Source of the DNA: Halostella pelagica
GTDB lineage: Archaea; Halobacteriota; Halobacteria; Halobacteriales; Natronoarchaeaceae
Direction: 5' to 3'
DNA: 64,000 nucleotides
Assembly (NCBI GenBank): GCA_005954745.1
Contig: CP040679.1
Span: 62,001 to 126,000 of the forward strand
In this document: positions 33,747-41,205 of the stretch, in pieces
Position numbering within the stretch: the stretch's first letter is position 1
Layout: each line of letters begins with the position of its first letter
Notes under the pieces: generated by a model
What the model was told of the DNA's origin: nothing
The model's database searches: none
What the model saw: only the letters and a program-made list of their open reading frames with translations
Program-made: the position numbers and the translations under genes

Positions 33747-35699
33747 ATGATCAGTCCAAGCCTGTTCGTCACGGAGTTGCTGAACGGACTCACCCTAGGG
33801 GTGTTGTATCTCCTCATAGCCGCCGGGCTGTCCGTGATCTTCGGAATGACGGACATCATCAACTTCGCTCACGGCGCGCTGTACATGCTCGGCGCGTACC
33901 TCGGGCTCTCGGTGATCGGCGTCACGGGGAGTTTCTGGCTCGCGTTGCTTATCGCGCCGATACTGGTCGGCGTCGTCGGAGCGGTGATGGAGCGTCTCAC
34001 GCTACACCACATATACGACCGTGACCCGCTCTATCACATCATCCTGACGTTCGGCGCGATGCTGATGATCACGGAGGGAGTCAAATACGTCTGGGGCCCT
34101 CAGCCCCAACAGTTCTCGACGCCCGCTATCCTCGCGGGCACGGCCACGATGGAAATGAGTATGTTATCGATCAGTTATCCGATATACAAGCTCTTTCTCA
34201 TCGCCGCGGGCGTCGGCGTCGCGCTGCTCGTCTGGGGTCTGTTCAAGTTCACTGACTTCGGACTTATCGTCCGCGCCGGGGCACAGAACCCGGGGACCGT
34301 CCGACTGCTCGGGATCGACGTGTCGAACTACTTCACGCTCGTGTTCGCCCTCGGAGCGGCGCTTGCGGGGGCCGCCGGCGTTCTCGCCGCACCGTTTCTC
34401 AGCGTCTCGCCGTCGATGGGTGACTCGATCCTCATCGTCGCGTTCATCACCGTCGTCGTCGGCGGACTGGGTAGCTTCCGCGGCTCAGTCGTCGCCGCGA
34501 TACTGATCGGACTCGTGGAATCGCTCGGGAACCTCCTCGTGCCGGAACTGACTGGGTTCTCCGTCTACCTCCTGATGATCGCCGTACTGCTCGTTCGCCC
34601 GCAGGGACTGCTCGGCGAGTACAAGGTGCGCCAGGCGTCCACGAAAGTCTCGTTCGACGAGGTTATCCCGCCCGTCCGGGTTACGTCGAAGACGGGCCTG
34701 GCAGCTATCGCCGTGCTCATGCTCGTTCCGCTCGGCATCGGCATCGTCTGGTCGTCGTACTACGTCGGCCTGCTCTCGCTCATTTTCGTCTGGGCGCTGC
34801 TGGCGCTCAGCCTCGACATCGTGATGGGGTACATGGGACTGCTGTCGTTCGGCCACGCGGCGTTCTGGGGCGTCGGCGCGTACGTGACCGTGCTCACCAC
34901 GGTCCACTACACCGACCTGTTCCCGGTTGCGCTACTGCTTGCGGCGGTCACCTGCGGCGTCATCGCCTGGGGTATCGGCGCGCTCTCTATCCGGCTGACG
35001 GGAGTGTACTTCGCTATGATCACGCTCGCGTTCGCCGAACTGTTCCACCAGATCGGCGTAACCTGGAGCGAGGTCACTGGCGGCGCTAACGGGTTGATCA
35101 TGCCGATTCCGCAGATGTTCGGCATCAACCTCGGCGACACGGTCGTGTTCTACTACCTCACGCTCGCCATCCTCGTCGGGACGTACGCGCTCTCGGTCCG
35201 GATCCTCGACTCGCCGTTCGGTCGCGTCGTCAAGGCCATCCGCGAGAGCGAGCGACGGACCGCCTCACTTGGGTACGACACGAACAAGTTCAAGCGTCGG
35301 GCGTTTGCCCTCTCGGGGACCATCGGCGGTATCGCGGGGTCGCTCTTCGCAGGCTATCAGTGGTTCGTCAGTCCCGAGACCCTGCACTGGGTCGTCTCGG
35401 GCGACGCCGTTATCGCCATGATGCTCGGCGGTATGGGGACCCTGTTCGGGCCGATGATCGGCGCGGCCGTGTTCATCGGCATCAGCGAAGGACTCTCGGC
35501 GTACATTCCGGGGTGGCGGTTCCTCCTCGGACTGTTTCTGGTCCTCATCGTCATGTTCGCACCGCGTGGGATCGCCAGTCTCCCGCGCGTGATCTCGAAG
35601 TCGACCGGCGACGCTCGGAGCCGTCTCTTCGGTGATTCCGACGAGATCGACATCGCGGACTACGAACAGACCGCGGCCAAAGAGGGTGAGAACGAGTGA
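33747..35699 (+). CDS. Fused LivH-LivM permease
   Basis: A 650-residue membrane protein uniting both permeases of a Liv-type importer. Residues 1-290 match LivH (start LFVTELLNGLTLGVLYLLIAAGL; GGLGSFRGSVVAAILIGLVES near 235-260). Residues about 310-620 match LivM (LSLDIVMGYMGLLSFGHAAF; FAMITLAFAELFHQ; GGMGTLFGPMIGAAVFI). Each half carries its own coupling segment toward the ATPases. The usual arrangement is two genes, as in the second importer at 52.8-54.7 kb, so the fusion marks a separate lineage. It begins 8 bp after the binding-protein stop and overlaps the next gene by GTGA. Confidence 0.92.
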   Translation: MISPSLFVTELLNGLTLGVLYLLIAAGLSVIFGMTDIINFAHGALYMLGAYLGLSVIGVTGSFWLALLIAPILVGVVGAVMERLTLHHIYDRDPLYHIILTFGAMLMITEGVKYVWGPQPQQFSTPAILAGTATMEMSMLSISYPIYKLFLIAAGVGVALLVWGLFKFTDFGLIVRAGAQNPGTVRLLGIDVSNYFTLVFALGAALAGAAGVLAAPFLSVSPSMGDSILIVAFITVVVGGLGSFRGSVVAAILIGLVESLGNLLVPELTGFSVYLLMIAVLLVRPQGLLGEYKVRQASTKVSFDEVIPPVRVTSKTGLAAIAVLMLVPLGIGIVWSSYYVGLLSLIFVWALLALSLDIVMGYMGLLSFGHAAFWGVGAYVTVLTTVHYTDLFPVALLLAAVTCGVIAWGIGALSIRLTGVYFAMITLAFAELFHQIGVTWSEVTGGANGLIMPIPQMFGINLGDTVVFYYLTLAILVGTYALSVRILDSPFGRVVKAIRESERRTASLGYDTNKFKRRAFALSGTIGGIAGSLFAGYQWFVSPETLHWVVSGDAVIAMMLGGMGTLFGPMIGAAVFIGISEGLSAYIPGWRFLLGLFLVLIVMFAPRGIASLPRVISKSTGDARSRLFGDSDEIDIADYEQTAAKEGENE

Positions 35700-36448
35700 C
35701 GATCCTCGAAACGGAGAACCTGACGAAGAAGTACGGCAACCTCGTCGCGGTCGACGACGTCGAACTCTCCGTCTCGGCCGGGGAGATACGGTCGATCATC
35801 GGTCCGAACGGCGCCGGAAAGTCGACTCTGTTCGACCTGATAACCGGGATGCAACCGCCGACCGACGGGCGGATCCGGTTCGACGGGACGGACATCACGG
35901 GTATGGCGTCTCACAAGATCGCTCAGCGGGGGATGTCCCGCTCTTTCCAGATCACAGACGTGTTCGGCGGACTCACTGCCCTCGAGAACGTACAGGTCGC
36001 CGCGCAGGTCGACGACTCCCGACGGAGTTCGATGCTACGTGACGCGGACGGCCTCTCGGAAGTCCACGGGAAAGCGATGGACGTGTTGGCGGACATCGGA
36101 CTGGACGACCGCCCGCACCAGCGCGCGTCCGACTTCGCCTACGGCGACCGGCGCAAGCTAGAGATAGGGCTCGCGGTCGCGAACGACCCAAAACTGCTGT
36201 TGCTCGACGAACCGACCGCGGGAATGGGGTCCGAAGACACGAACTCTACGATGCAGATGGTACAACGACTCGCCGCCGACCGGGACTTCACGGTACTGCT
36301 CATCGAACACGACCTCGAGATAGTGATGAACGTCTCCGACCGCATCACCGTTCTGCAAGACGGCGGGGTCATCGCTGAAGGGCCGCCGGAGGCGATACAG
36401 GACGACGAAACCGTACAGGAGGCCTACCTGGGAGGGGTGTTCTCGTGA
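35696..36448 (+). CDS. livG: ABC importer ATPase, LivG type
   Basis: A 250-residue ATPase. Walker A is GPNGAGKST (36-44), Walker B LLLLDEPTAGM, with an H-loop histidine in LLIEHDLEIVM. The signature sequence is FAYGDRRKLEIG, a variant of the usual LSYGQQRRLE in which Gln is replaced by Asp. The C-terminal segment VLQDGGVIAEGPPEAIQ, with an extended tail ending EAYLGG, is diagnostic of LivG-type ATPases. It starts at GTG 35696 overlapping the permease stop (GTGA), and its own stop overlaps the next GTG. It powers import through the fused permease. Confidence 0.93.
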   Translation: MTILETENLTKKYGNLVAVDDVELSVSAGEIRSIIGPNGAGKSTLFDLITGMQPPTDGRIRFDGTDITGMASHKIAQRGMSRSFQITDVFGGLTALENVQVAAQVDDSRRSSMLRDADGLSEVHGKAMDVLADIGLDDRPHQRASDFAYGDRRKLEIGLAVANDPKLLLLDEPTAGMGSEDTNSTMQMVQRLAADRDFTVLLIEHDLEIVMNVSDRITVLQDGGVIAEGPPEAIQDDETVQEAYLGGVFS

Positions 36449-37176
36449 CCGACCCGTTACTCTCGCTGGAGGACGTACACGCCTCCTACGGCGAGAGCCA
36501 CATCCTCCGCGGCGTCTCGATGGAGGTCAGTCCGGGCGAGGTGGTCTCGCTCGTCGGCCGCAACGGGGCCGGCAAGACGACGACGCTACGAAGCATCGTC
36601 GGCGTCCTCGAACCGACCCGCGGGACCGTCACCTTCGACGGCGAGGACGTGACGCACCTCCCGGACCACGAACGGGTTCAGCGCGGCATCCAGTACGTTC
36701 CCGAGGACCGCCAGGCGTTTCCAGACCTGACGGTCGACGAGAACCTCCGCATGGGCGACCTGCGGTCCGGTGGCGAGGGGATCTACACTGTCGACGAGGT
36801 GTACGACGTGTTCCCGCGACTCCGCGAACGGCAGTCACAGTCGGCCTCGCACCTGAGCGGCGGGGAACAACAGATGCTCGTCATCGCCCGCGCGCTGGTG
36901 GGAGAGACGGAACTGCTCCTTCTCGACGAACCGAGCGAGGGTCTCGCGCCGCAGATCGTCCGGGACGTTCTCGACGTGATAGACAGGATCCGCGATGAGG
37001 GAGTTACGATTCTGCTCGTCGAGCAGAACGTCCACGCGGCCATGGAGACGGCCGACCGTCACTACGTGATAGACAGGGGCCAGATCGTCTTCGAAGGCGA
37101 TACGGCTGCCCTCGAAGGCGACCGGGAAGTGCAGGAAAAACACCTGGGCGTCGGCGCGACCCTCGACGAACCGTAG
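36445..37176 (+). CDS. livF: ABC importer ATPase, LivF type
   Basis: A 243-residue ATPase, the second of the pair. Walker A is GRNGAGKTT, the signature is LSGGEQQML, Walker B LLLLDEPSEGL and the H-loop LLVEQNV. The sequence YVPEDRQAFPDLTVDENL is the LivF-specific region after the Q-loop, and the tail ends VQEKHLGV. It starts at GTG 36445, overlapping the LivG stop. This is the last gene of the importer operon; a FAD dehydrogenase gene with its own promoter follows 150 bp later. Confidence 0.93.
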   Translation: MTDPLLSLEDVHASYGESHILRGVSMEVSPGEVVSLVGRNGAGKTTTLRSIVGVLEPTRGTVTFDGEDVTHLPDHERVQRGIQYVPEDRQAFPDLTVDENLRMGDLRSGGEGIYTVDEVYDVFPRLRERQSQSASHLSGGEQQMLVIARALVGETELLLLDEPSEGLAPQIVRDVLDVIDRIRDEGVTILLVEQNVHAAMETADRHYVIDRGQIVFEGDTAALEGDREVQEKHLGVGATLDEP

Positions 37177-37290
37177 GACTGATTCCACTGTTTTTTGCCG
37201 GCTGTGTCGTTTCGTACTCACAGTCGTTCCCGGATTTTCCGCCCGTTCGAGCGCCGTCTCCGTCGAATCACGCGGCTGTCCTGACCGAAC

Positions 37291-37300
37291 GAAATAAATA
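37291..37300 (+). promoter_or_regulatory. TATA box of the GlcD-type dehydrogenase gene
   Basis: GAAATAAATA centred near 37297 lies 29 bp before ATG 37326. This supports that ATG over the GTG at 37311 and predicts a leaderless message separate from the importer operon. Confidence 0.55.
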
Positions 37301-37325
37301 GGGTCGAACGGTGCTAGAGAACCAC

Positions 37326-38708
37326 ATGGGGTTCGACTTCCTGTACGACACGACGCTGGAGGACGACCAGATCTCCACGCATCGACAGAGTCGCGAGGAC
37401 CACAGCAGTGACTGGGGAACGCTGGACGGGGGAGAGAGCCTGCCCGACGTCGTCGTGTGGCCCGGATCGGTCGAGGACGTATCGAGCGTGTTGGCGGCGG
37501 CGAACGAGCGGAGCGTGCCCGTGACACCGTACGCCGCGGGGACGAGTCTGGAGGGTCACGCGGTCCCGGTCGAAGGGGGAATCAGCCTCAACATGACGAA
37601 GATGGACCGGATCCTCGACATCAGGCCGGAAGACTTCCAGATCGACGTCCAACCCGGCTTGCTCGGGTCTGAGATCGACGAACTCGCCGGAGACCACGGG
37701 CTGTTTTTCCCGCCGCTTCCGTCGTCCGGAAAGATATCTACGATCGGTGGGATGATCGCCAACGACGCGAGCGGGATGCAGACGGTCAAGTACGGAGAGA
37801 TCCACGACTGGGTGCTCCGACTCGAGGCCGTCCTCGCCGACGGAACGGTGATCGAGACGGGGAGTACGGCGGCCAAGACCTCCGCGGGCTACAACCTGAT
37901 GGACCTCCTCGTGGGGAGCGAGGGCACCCTCGCCGTCGTGACCGAGGCGACGCTCGAACTCGCCGGCCTCCCCGAACAGATATGGGGCGGCCGGGTCGTA
38001 TTCGAGAACAGGACGGAGGCGTCAGCGGCCATCTCGGACGCGGTTCAGTGGGGGGTCGACGTCGCGAAGATCGAACTTATCGACGAGTTGAGCGCGGCGA
38101 TGGCGAACCGGTATCTCGACGCCGACATGCCAGTCGCGCCGATGGCGTTCGTCGAGTTCCACAAGAACCACAACATCGAGGACGAGGTCGCGTTCTTCCG
38201 GTCTATCTTGGACGAGTACGACGTGTCCGAGGTCGAGATCACGGAGTCCGGTGAGGAGATGGACGAACTGTGGGAAGTCCGGGAAGAGATGGCGTCGGCG
38301 CTGAAACACTACGACCCGGACCTGGAGATGCTCACTTCGGGGGACGTAACTGTGCCCATTAGCAAGTACGCCGACCTGATCGATTATATCTCGGAGCTAG
38401 AGACGGAACACGACCTCGAGATCCCCAGTTTCGGCCATGCCGGCGACGGGAACATTCACTACACCGTCATGGTCAGAGAGGGGGACGACGAACACCGTGA
38501 ACTCGGCGAGCGGGTCGACGAACAGATCGTCCGCCACGCCATCGAACTGGGCGGAACGTCGACCGGCGAACACGGCGTCGGAATGGGGAAACAGAAGTAC
38601 CTCCCCGAGGAGTACACCGACGGGACGGTCGACCTCATGCGACGCATCAAGACGGCCTTCGACCCGAACGAGATACTGAATCCAGGGAAGATATTCCCCT
38701 CGGAGTAA
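37326..38708 (+). CDS. FAD-linked 2-hydroxyacid dehydrogenase (GlcD / D-lactate dehydrogenase type)
   Basis: A 460-residue flavoprotein of the VAO/GlcD family. The N-terminal FAD-binding domain has VPVTPYAAGTSLEGHAVP and GLFFPPLPSSGKISTIGGMI; NDASGMQTVKYGEIHDWVL lies along the isoalloxazine. The C-terminal FAD-oxidase domain has SFGHAGDGNIHYTVMVREG, with the metal/substrate histidines, and GGTSTGEHGVGMGKQKYL. Members oxidise D-lactate, glycolate or larger 2-hydroxyacids such as 2-hydroxyglutarate; the sequence does not decide which. No iron-sulfur domain is fused, so electrons may pass to the LutAB-type protein encoded nearby. It lies between the importer and an HTH_10 regulator. Confidence 0.92.
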   Translation: MGFDFLYDTTLEDDQISTHRQSREDHSSDWGTLDGGESLPDVVVWPGSVEDVSSVLAAANERSVPVTPYAAGTSLEGHAVPVEGGISLNMTKMDRILDIRPEDFQIDVQPGLLGSEIDELAGDHGLFFPPLPSSGKISTIGGMIANDASGMQTVKYGEIHDWVLRLEAVLADGTVIETGSTAAKTSAGYNLMDLLVGSEGTLAVVTEATLELAGLPEQIWGGRVVFENRTEASAAISDAVQWGVDVAKIELIDELSAAMANRYLDADMPVAPMAFVEFHKNHNIEDEVAFFRSILDEYDVSEVEITESGEEMDELWEVREEMASALKHYDPDLEMLTSGDVTVPISKYADLIDYISELETEHDLEIPSFGHAGDGNIHYTVMVREGDDEHRELGERVDEQIVRHAIELGGTSTGEHGVGMGKQKYLPEEYTDGTVDLMRRIKTAFDPNEILNPGKIFPSE

Positions 38709-38725
38709 GTCACGTGTGACGTAGG

Positions 38726-39361
38726 CTACGTAAAGAGGTCCTCGAACAGGGAGGCCTGAGCCCGGCGGAGACGTTCGAGGAACGCGGATTTGCTGATCCC
38801 GATCGCGTCTGCCACGTCGCCCGCGTCCGCCTCCCGCGGAACGGTGAAATACCCCATCTCGACGGCGCGTTGAATGCTCTCGATCTGGGCGGGTGTGAGG
38901 TCCCACCGTTTGGCAACTGGCTCGTCGTCAGTACGGAGCGGGTAGACGCGTTCGAGACTGACGCCCACCGTCTCGCCCGCGGTTTCCATGACGCCGTTGA
39001 GAACGTCGTAGCCGACGACGACACCGATGAGCAGCGCCCCCTCGGGCTGGTATCGTATCGATTCGACCAGGAGCCCTGCGCTGATCAACTCGTGGACGAT
39101 ACAGGGGTCCTTGGAGAGACAGCGGAAGTTGTCGCAGGTCTCCGTTCGGGAGCGGTGGAGATAGCGGATCCTGTCGTCACCGTCGAGTCGCTCCGAAAGT
39201 TGGTCGTTCGGGTCCGCGCTGAACTGGAGGAGAACGTTGCCGTCCGCGCGGAGTTGGGGAGGCCTCGCGGTGATGACCGTATCCGTGGCCCGACTCGCTT
39301 CGGCGAGCGGGCATTCGTCGCCCTCGATGCGGAACTCGACCATCAAGCACTCCTCGATCAT
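38726..39361 (-). CDS. HTH_10 (bacterio-opsin activator-like) regulator
   Basis: A 211-residue regulator. The N-terminal 140 residues form the Bat-type ligand-sensing domain with several cysteines (TCDNFRCLSKDPC). The C-terminus is an HTH_10 domain (WDLTPAQIESIQRAVEMGYF, then ADAIGISKSAFLERLRRAQASL). The start at 39361 (MIEECLM) is preferred to 39343 because a TATA-like TTTAAGTAT on this strand (39386-39394) lies 29 bp upstream. It stands between the 2-hydroxyacid module and the paa region and diverges from a MaoC gene, so it is a candidate aromatic-catabolism regulator. The sequence upstream of its TATA box shares CATGTTAGGGGTG-like bases with the paaA promoter. Confidence 0.88.
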   Translation of the reverse strand: MIEECLMVEFRIEGDECPLAEASRATDTVITARPPQLRADGNVLLQFSADPNDQLSERLDGDDRIRYLHRSRTETCDNFRCLSKDPCIVHELISAGLLVESIRYQPEGALLIGVVVGYDVLNGVMETAGETVGVSLERVYPLRTDDEPVAKRWDLTPAQIESIQRAVEMGYFTVPREADAGDVADAIGISKSAFLERLRRAQASLFEDLFT

Positions 39362-39385
39362 CCTGTCTGTTCGAGAGGACCGCGA

Positions 39386-39420
39386 ATACTTAAATGGACC
39401 ACATGTTAGGGGTGTTTTGC
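39386..39420 (-). promoter_or_regulatory. TATA box and AGGGGTG element of the HTH_10 gene
   Basis: TTTAAGTAT (minus strand, 39386-39394) precedes the start by 29 bp. Directly upstream on the plus strand, GTTAGGGGTGTTTTGC (39405-39420) resembles the TAGGGGTG word near the paaA start and the AGGGTGTGTTTT words at 60.3-60.5 kb. Confidence 0.4.
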
Positions 39421-39517
39421 TGTAGTAACTGCGAACGAACGGTTTAAGTGATCTCTCTTCGCCAGGTTCGAGGCCTGTAAACCGCAGTCAGTCCCCGTGT
39501 TCGGGGCGTAACAGAGT

Positions 39518-39527
39518 AAATTATATG
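39518..39527 (+). promoter_or_regulatory. TATA box of the MaoC gene
   Basis: AAATTATATG centred near 39523 is 28 bp before the GTG start codon at 39551, fixing a leaderless GTG start. Confidence 0.6.
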
Positions 39528-39550
39528 TGCAACGATAGTGAGTTTCATAC

Positions 39551-40012
39551 GTGACATACAGCTACGAACCACACCACTTCGAGGACTTCGAGGTGGGCCA
39601 GACGTTCCAGAGCGTCGGGAGAACGGTCACCGAAACGGACTTCGTAACGCACTCGATGGTCACGGGGGACTGGACGGAACTCCACACCAACAAGGAGTAC
39701 GCCGAGGACGGAAACTTCGGCGAACGCGTCGCTCACGGTCCGATGACGTTCTCGCTCGCGACGGGTCTGGTCTACCGCTGTGGCTTCCTCGAACGGACGG
39801 TGCTCGCGTTCCTCGGCATGAACTACATGGACATTCCGAATCCGGTGTTCGTCGACGACACCGTCTCGCTGGAGATGGAAGTCGAAGACGCCCGCGAGAT
39901 CTCCAGCCGCGACGACTCCGGCCTCGTGGTGATAGACTCCACGATGACGAATCAGGAAGACACCGTCGTCTTCGAGGGCGACATGAAGTTCCTCATCAAG
40001 AGTCGGGACTGA
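39551..40012 (+). CDS. MaoC-like dehydratase/hydratase
   Basis: A 153-residue hot-dog fold protein. The hydratase dyad is in VTGDWTELHTNKEYAEDG, with Asp and His spaced as in (R)-specific enoyl-CoA hydratases, followed by FGERVAHGPMTFSLATGL. These enzymes hydrate enoyl-CoA esters. In the phenylacetate pathway the C-terminal half of PaaZ, which opens oxepin-CoA, is a MaoC-type domain. No PaaZ is present here, so this protein or the one at 48492 could serve that role (inference). The GTG start is fixed by a TATA box 28 bp upstream. Its 3' end overlaps the 3' end of the frameshifted VOC gene on the other strand. Confidence 0.88.
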   Translation: MTYSYEPHHFEDFEVGQTFQSVGRTVTETDFVTHSMVTGDWTELHTNKEYAEDGNFGERVAHGPMTFSLATGLVYRCGFLERTVLAFLGMNYMDIPNPVFVDDTVSLEMEVEDAREISSRDDSGLVVIDSTMTNQEDTVVFEGDMKFLIKSRD

Positions 40013-40512
40013 CCGAGCCGTCCGTTTCACCTTCCTCGCCGCCACCGGCGAGCGGTTTCCCGTCCACGAAGAGCCTCTCGCCCGCCGGTCTGTGCTCGGC
40101 GTACCCGTCGAAATACTCCATTAGCTGGATGAGCGCTCCCCGGGTTACTGGGAGAGATAAACGCCTCCGCCCAGTGGTCGAACGCCGCTCTGTCCACGAT
40201 CTGGTACCCCTGTGCCTCTAGTCCGCGGACAGCGGCGTCGATATCAGCCACCTCCAGCGTGATGTGGTGCAGTCCCGGCCCCTTCTCTTCGAGAAACGCC
40301 GTCAGAAACGACTCGGTTCCGGGTTTCGGGGCGACGAGTTCGAGACGGGATGCGTCCCCGAGCACGTACGTCGCCCACGTGAATCGGCCGTCATCGCTTT
40401 CCTCTACGTGGATCTTCTCACAGCCGAGCGCGAACAGCAACCGCTCACCGTCTTCGATCGATTCGACGGCGATGCCGACGTGGTCCATGCGCATCTGCGG
40501 CACGTCACTCAT
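39996..40512 (-). pseudogene. VOC-family protein (methylmalonyl-CoA epimerase-like), frameshifted
   Basis: The first 120 residues are a good vicinal-oxygen-chelate protein: MDHVGIAVESIEDGERLL with the first metal-ligand histidine, RLELVAPKPG, and GPGLHHITLEVADIDAAV with the second histidine. After FISPSNP the frame turns into an arginine-rich tail (FRRVRRAQTGGREAL) ending at 40027. One base over, the same DNA reads GALIQLMEYFDGYAEH, the expected family C-terminus, with the glutamate that is the last metal ligand, and stays open to TGA at 39996. The break is at a G/C run around 40136-40146 (CTCCCCGGGTT). Either the gene is inactivated or the assembly has an indel. The start ATG is 40512. Confidence 0.8.
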
Positions 40513-40596
40513 ACCGAAACGGTTCACAGCGACGATAAAAAACGCTACCCTGACAGCCGGGACCGACGAGGCCGAAACAGCAAGATGCCGACCGGC

Positions 40597-40767
40597 CTAC
40601 GCCATCTTCTCGAACGGCTGCTCGCAGTCGTTACAGAAATGCATCGACCGGCACAGCGACGGGCCCTTCGGATGGTCCCGCTCGGTGTTCTCTGACCCAC
40701 AGTACGGGCACTCTGCGGGCTCGTACTCGCCGTCAGTCTGGACGGAGGGGTCGTTTCCCCAGCTCAT
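40597..40767 (-). CDS. Zinc-ribbon protein, detached C-terminal part of PaaD
   Basis: A 56-residue protein with two CxxC pairs: Cys20/23 (CPYC) and Cys45/48 (CNDC), plus Cys39, in the pattern PAECPYCGSENTE...MHFCNDCEQPFEKM. In bacterial PaaD this zinc ribbon is the C-terminal domain, after the MIP18/DUF59 domain. Here it is a separate gene whose ATG overlaps the stop of the DUF59 gene (ATGA, 40764-40767). It is the last gene of the paaABCD operon. PaaD is needed for maturation of the PaaABCE oxygenase, probably of an iron-sulfur part; the ribbon could bind metal or the target. Confidence 0.82.
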   Translation of the reverse strand: MSWGNDPSVQTDGEYEPAECPYCGSENTERDHPKGPSLCRSMHFCNDCEQPFEKMA

Positions 40768-41204
40768 ATGCTCAGTCCGAACTCCTTGAGGTCCTCTTCG
40801 CCCTGTTCCGTGACCATTTCGAGAGTCCACTCGGGACTCCAGACGAGCTGGACCGAGGCGTCCGCGACGCCGTCGACCGCGCCGACTTCGTCGGTGACCT
40901 GCGAGAGCAGCATCTCCCGGGCCGGGCAGCCGGTGTACGTCAGCGTCATCGCGATCGTTACGTCCGAGCCGTCACCGTCGGTGGCGTCCGTCGCATCGAC
41001 GCCGTAGATCAGCCCCAGGTCCACGATGCTGATCGGCATCTCGGGGTCCTCTATCTCGTAGAGGACGTCCCACACGGCGGCTTCGAGCCCGTCCGCGTCC
41101 TCGCCCGTCGCCGGAAGGTCCTCGACGTCACCACCCTCGCGATACTCCGTGTACTGACACGGCGTCGCGTCAGCGTCCGGGTCGGAGGGTAACTCGCTAC
41201 TCAT
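40764..41204 (-). CDS. paaD: PaaD-like MIP18 (DUF59) domain protein
   Basis: A 146-residue protein. After an acidic linker, residues 45-146 form the MIP18 fold: VWDVLYEIEDPEMPISIVDLGLIYGV, then MTLTYTGCPAREMLLSQV with the conserved cysteine of the family, then LVWSPEWTLEMVTEQG. It lacks the zinc ribbon of bacterial PaaD, which follows as a separate overlapping gene. The true start is ATG 41204; the frame is open further upstream only as the shadow of paaC. It begins one base after the paaC stop, within the paaABCD operon. Confidence 0.9.
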   Translation of the reverse strand: MSSELPSDPDADATPCQYTEYREGGDVEDLPATGEDADGLEAAVWDVLYEIEDPEMPISIVDLGLIYGVDATDATDGDGSDVTIAMTLTYTGCPAREMLLSQVTDEVGAVDGVADASVQLVWSPEWTLEMVTEQGEEDLKEFGLSI

Positions 41205-41205
41205 C

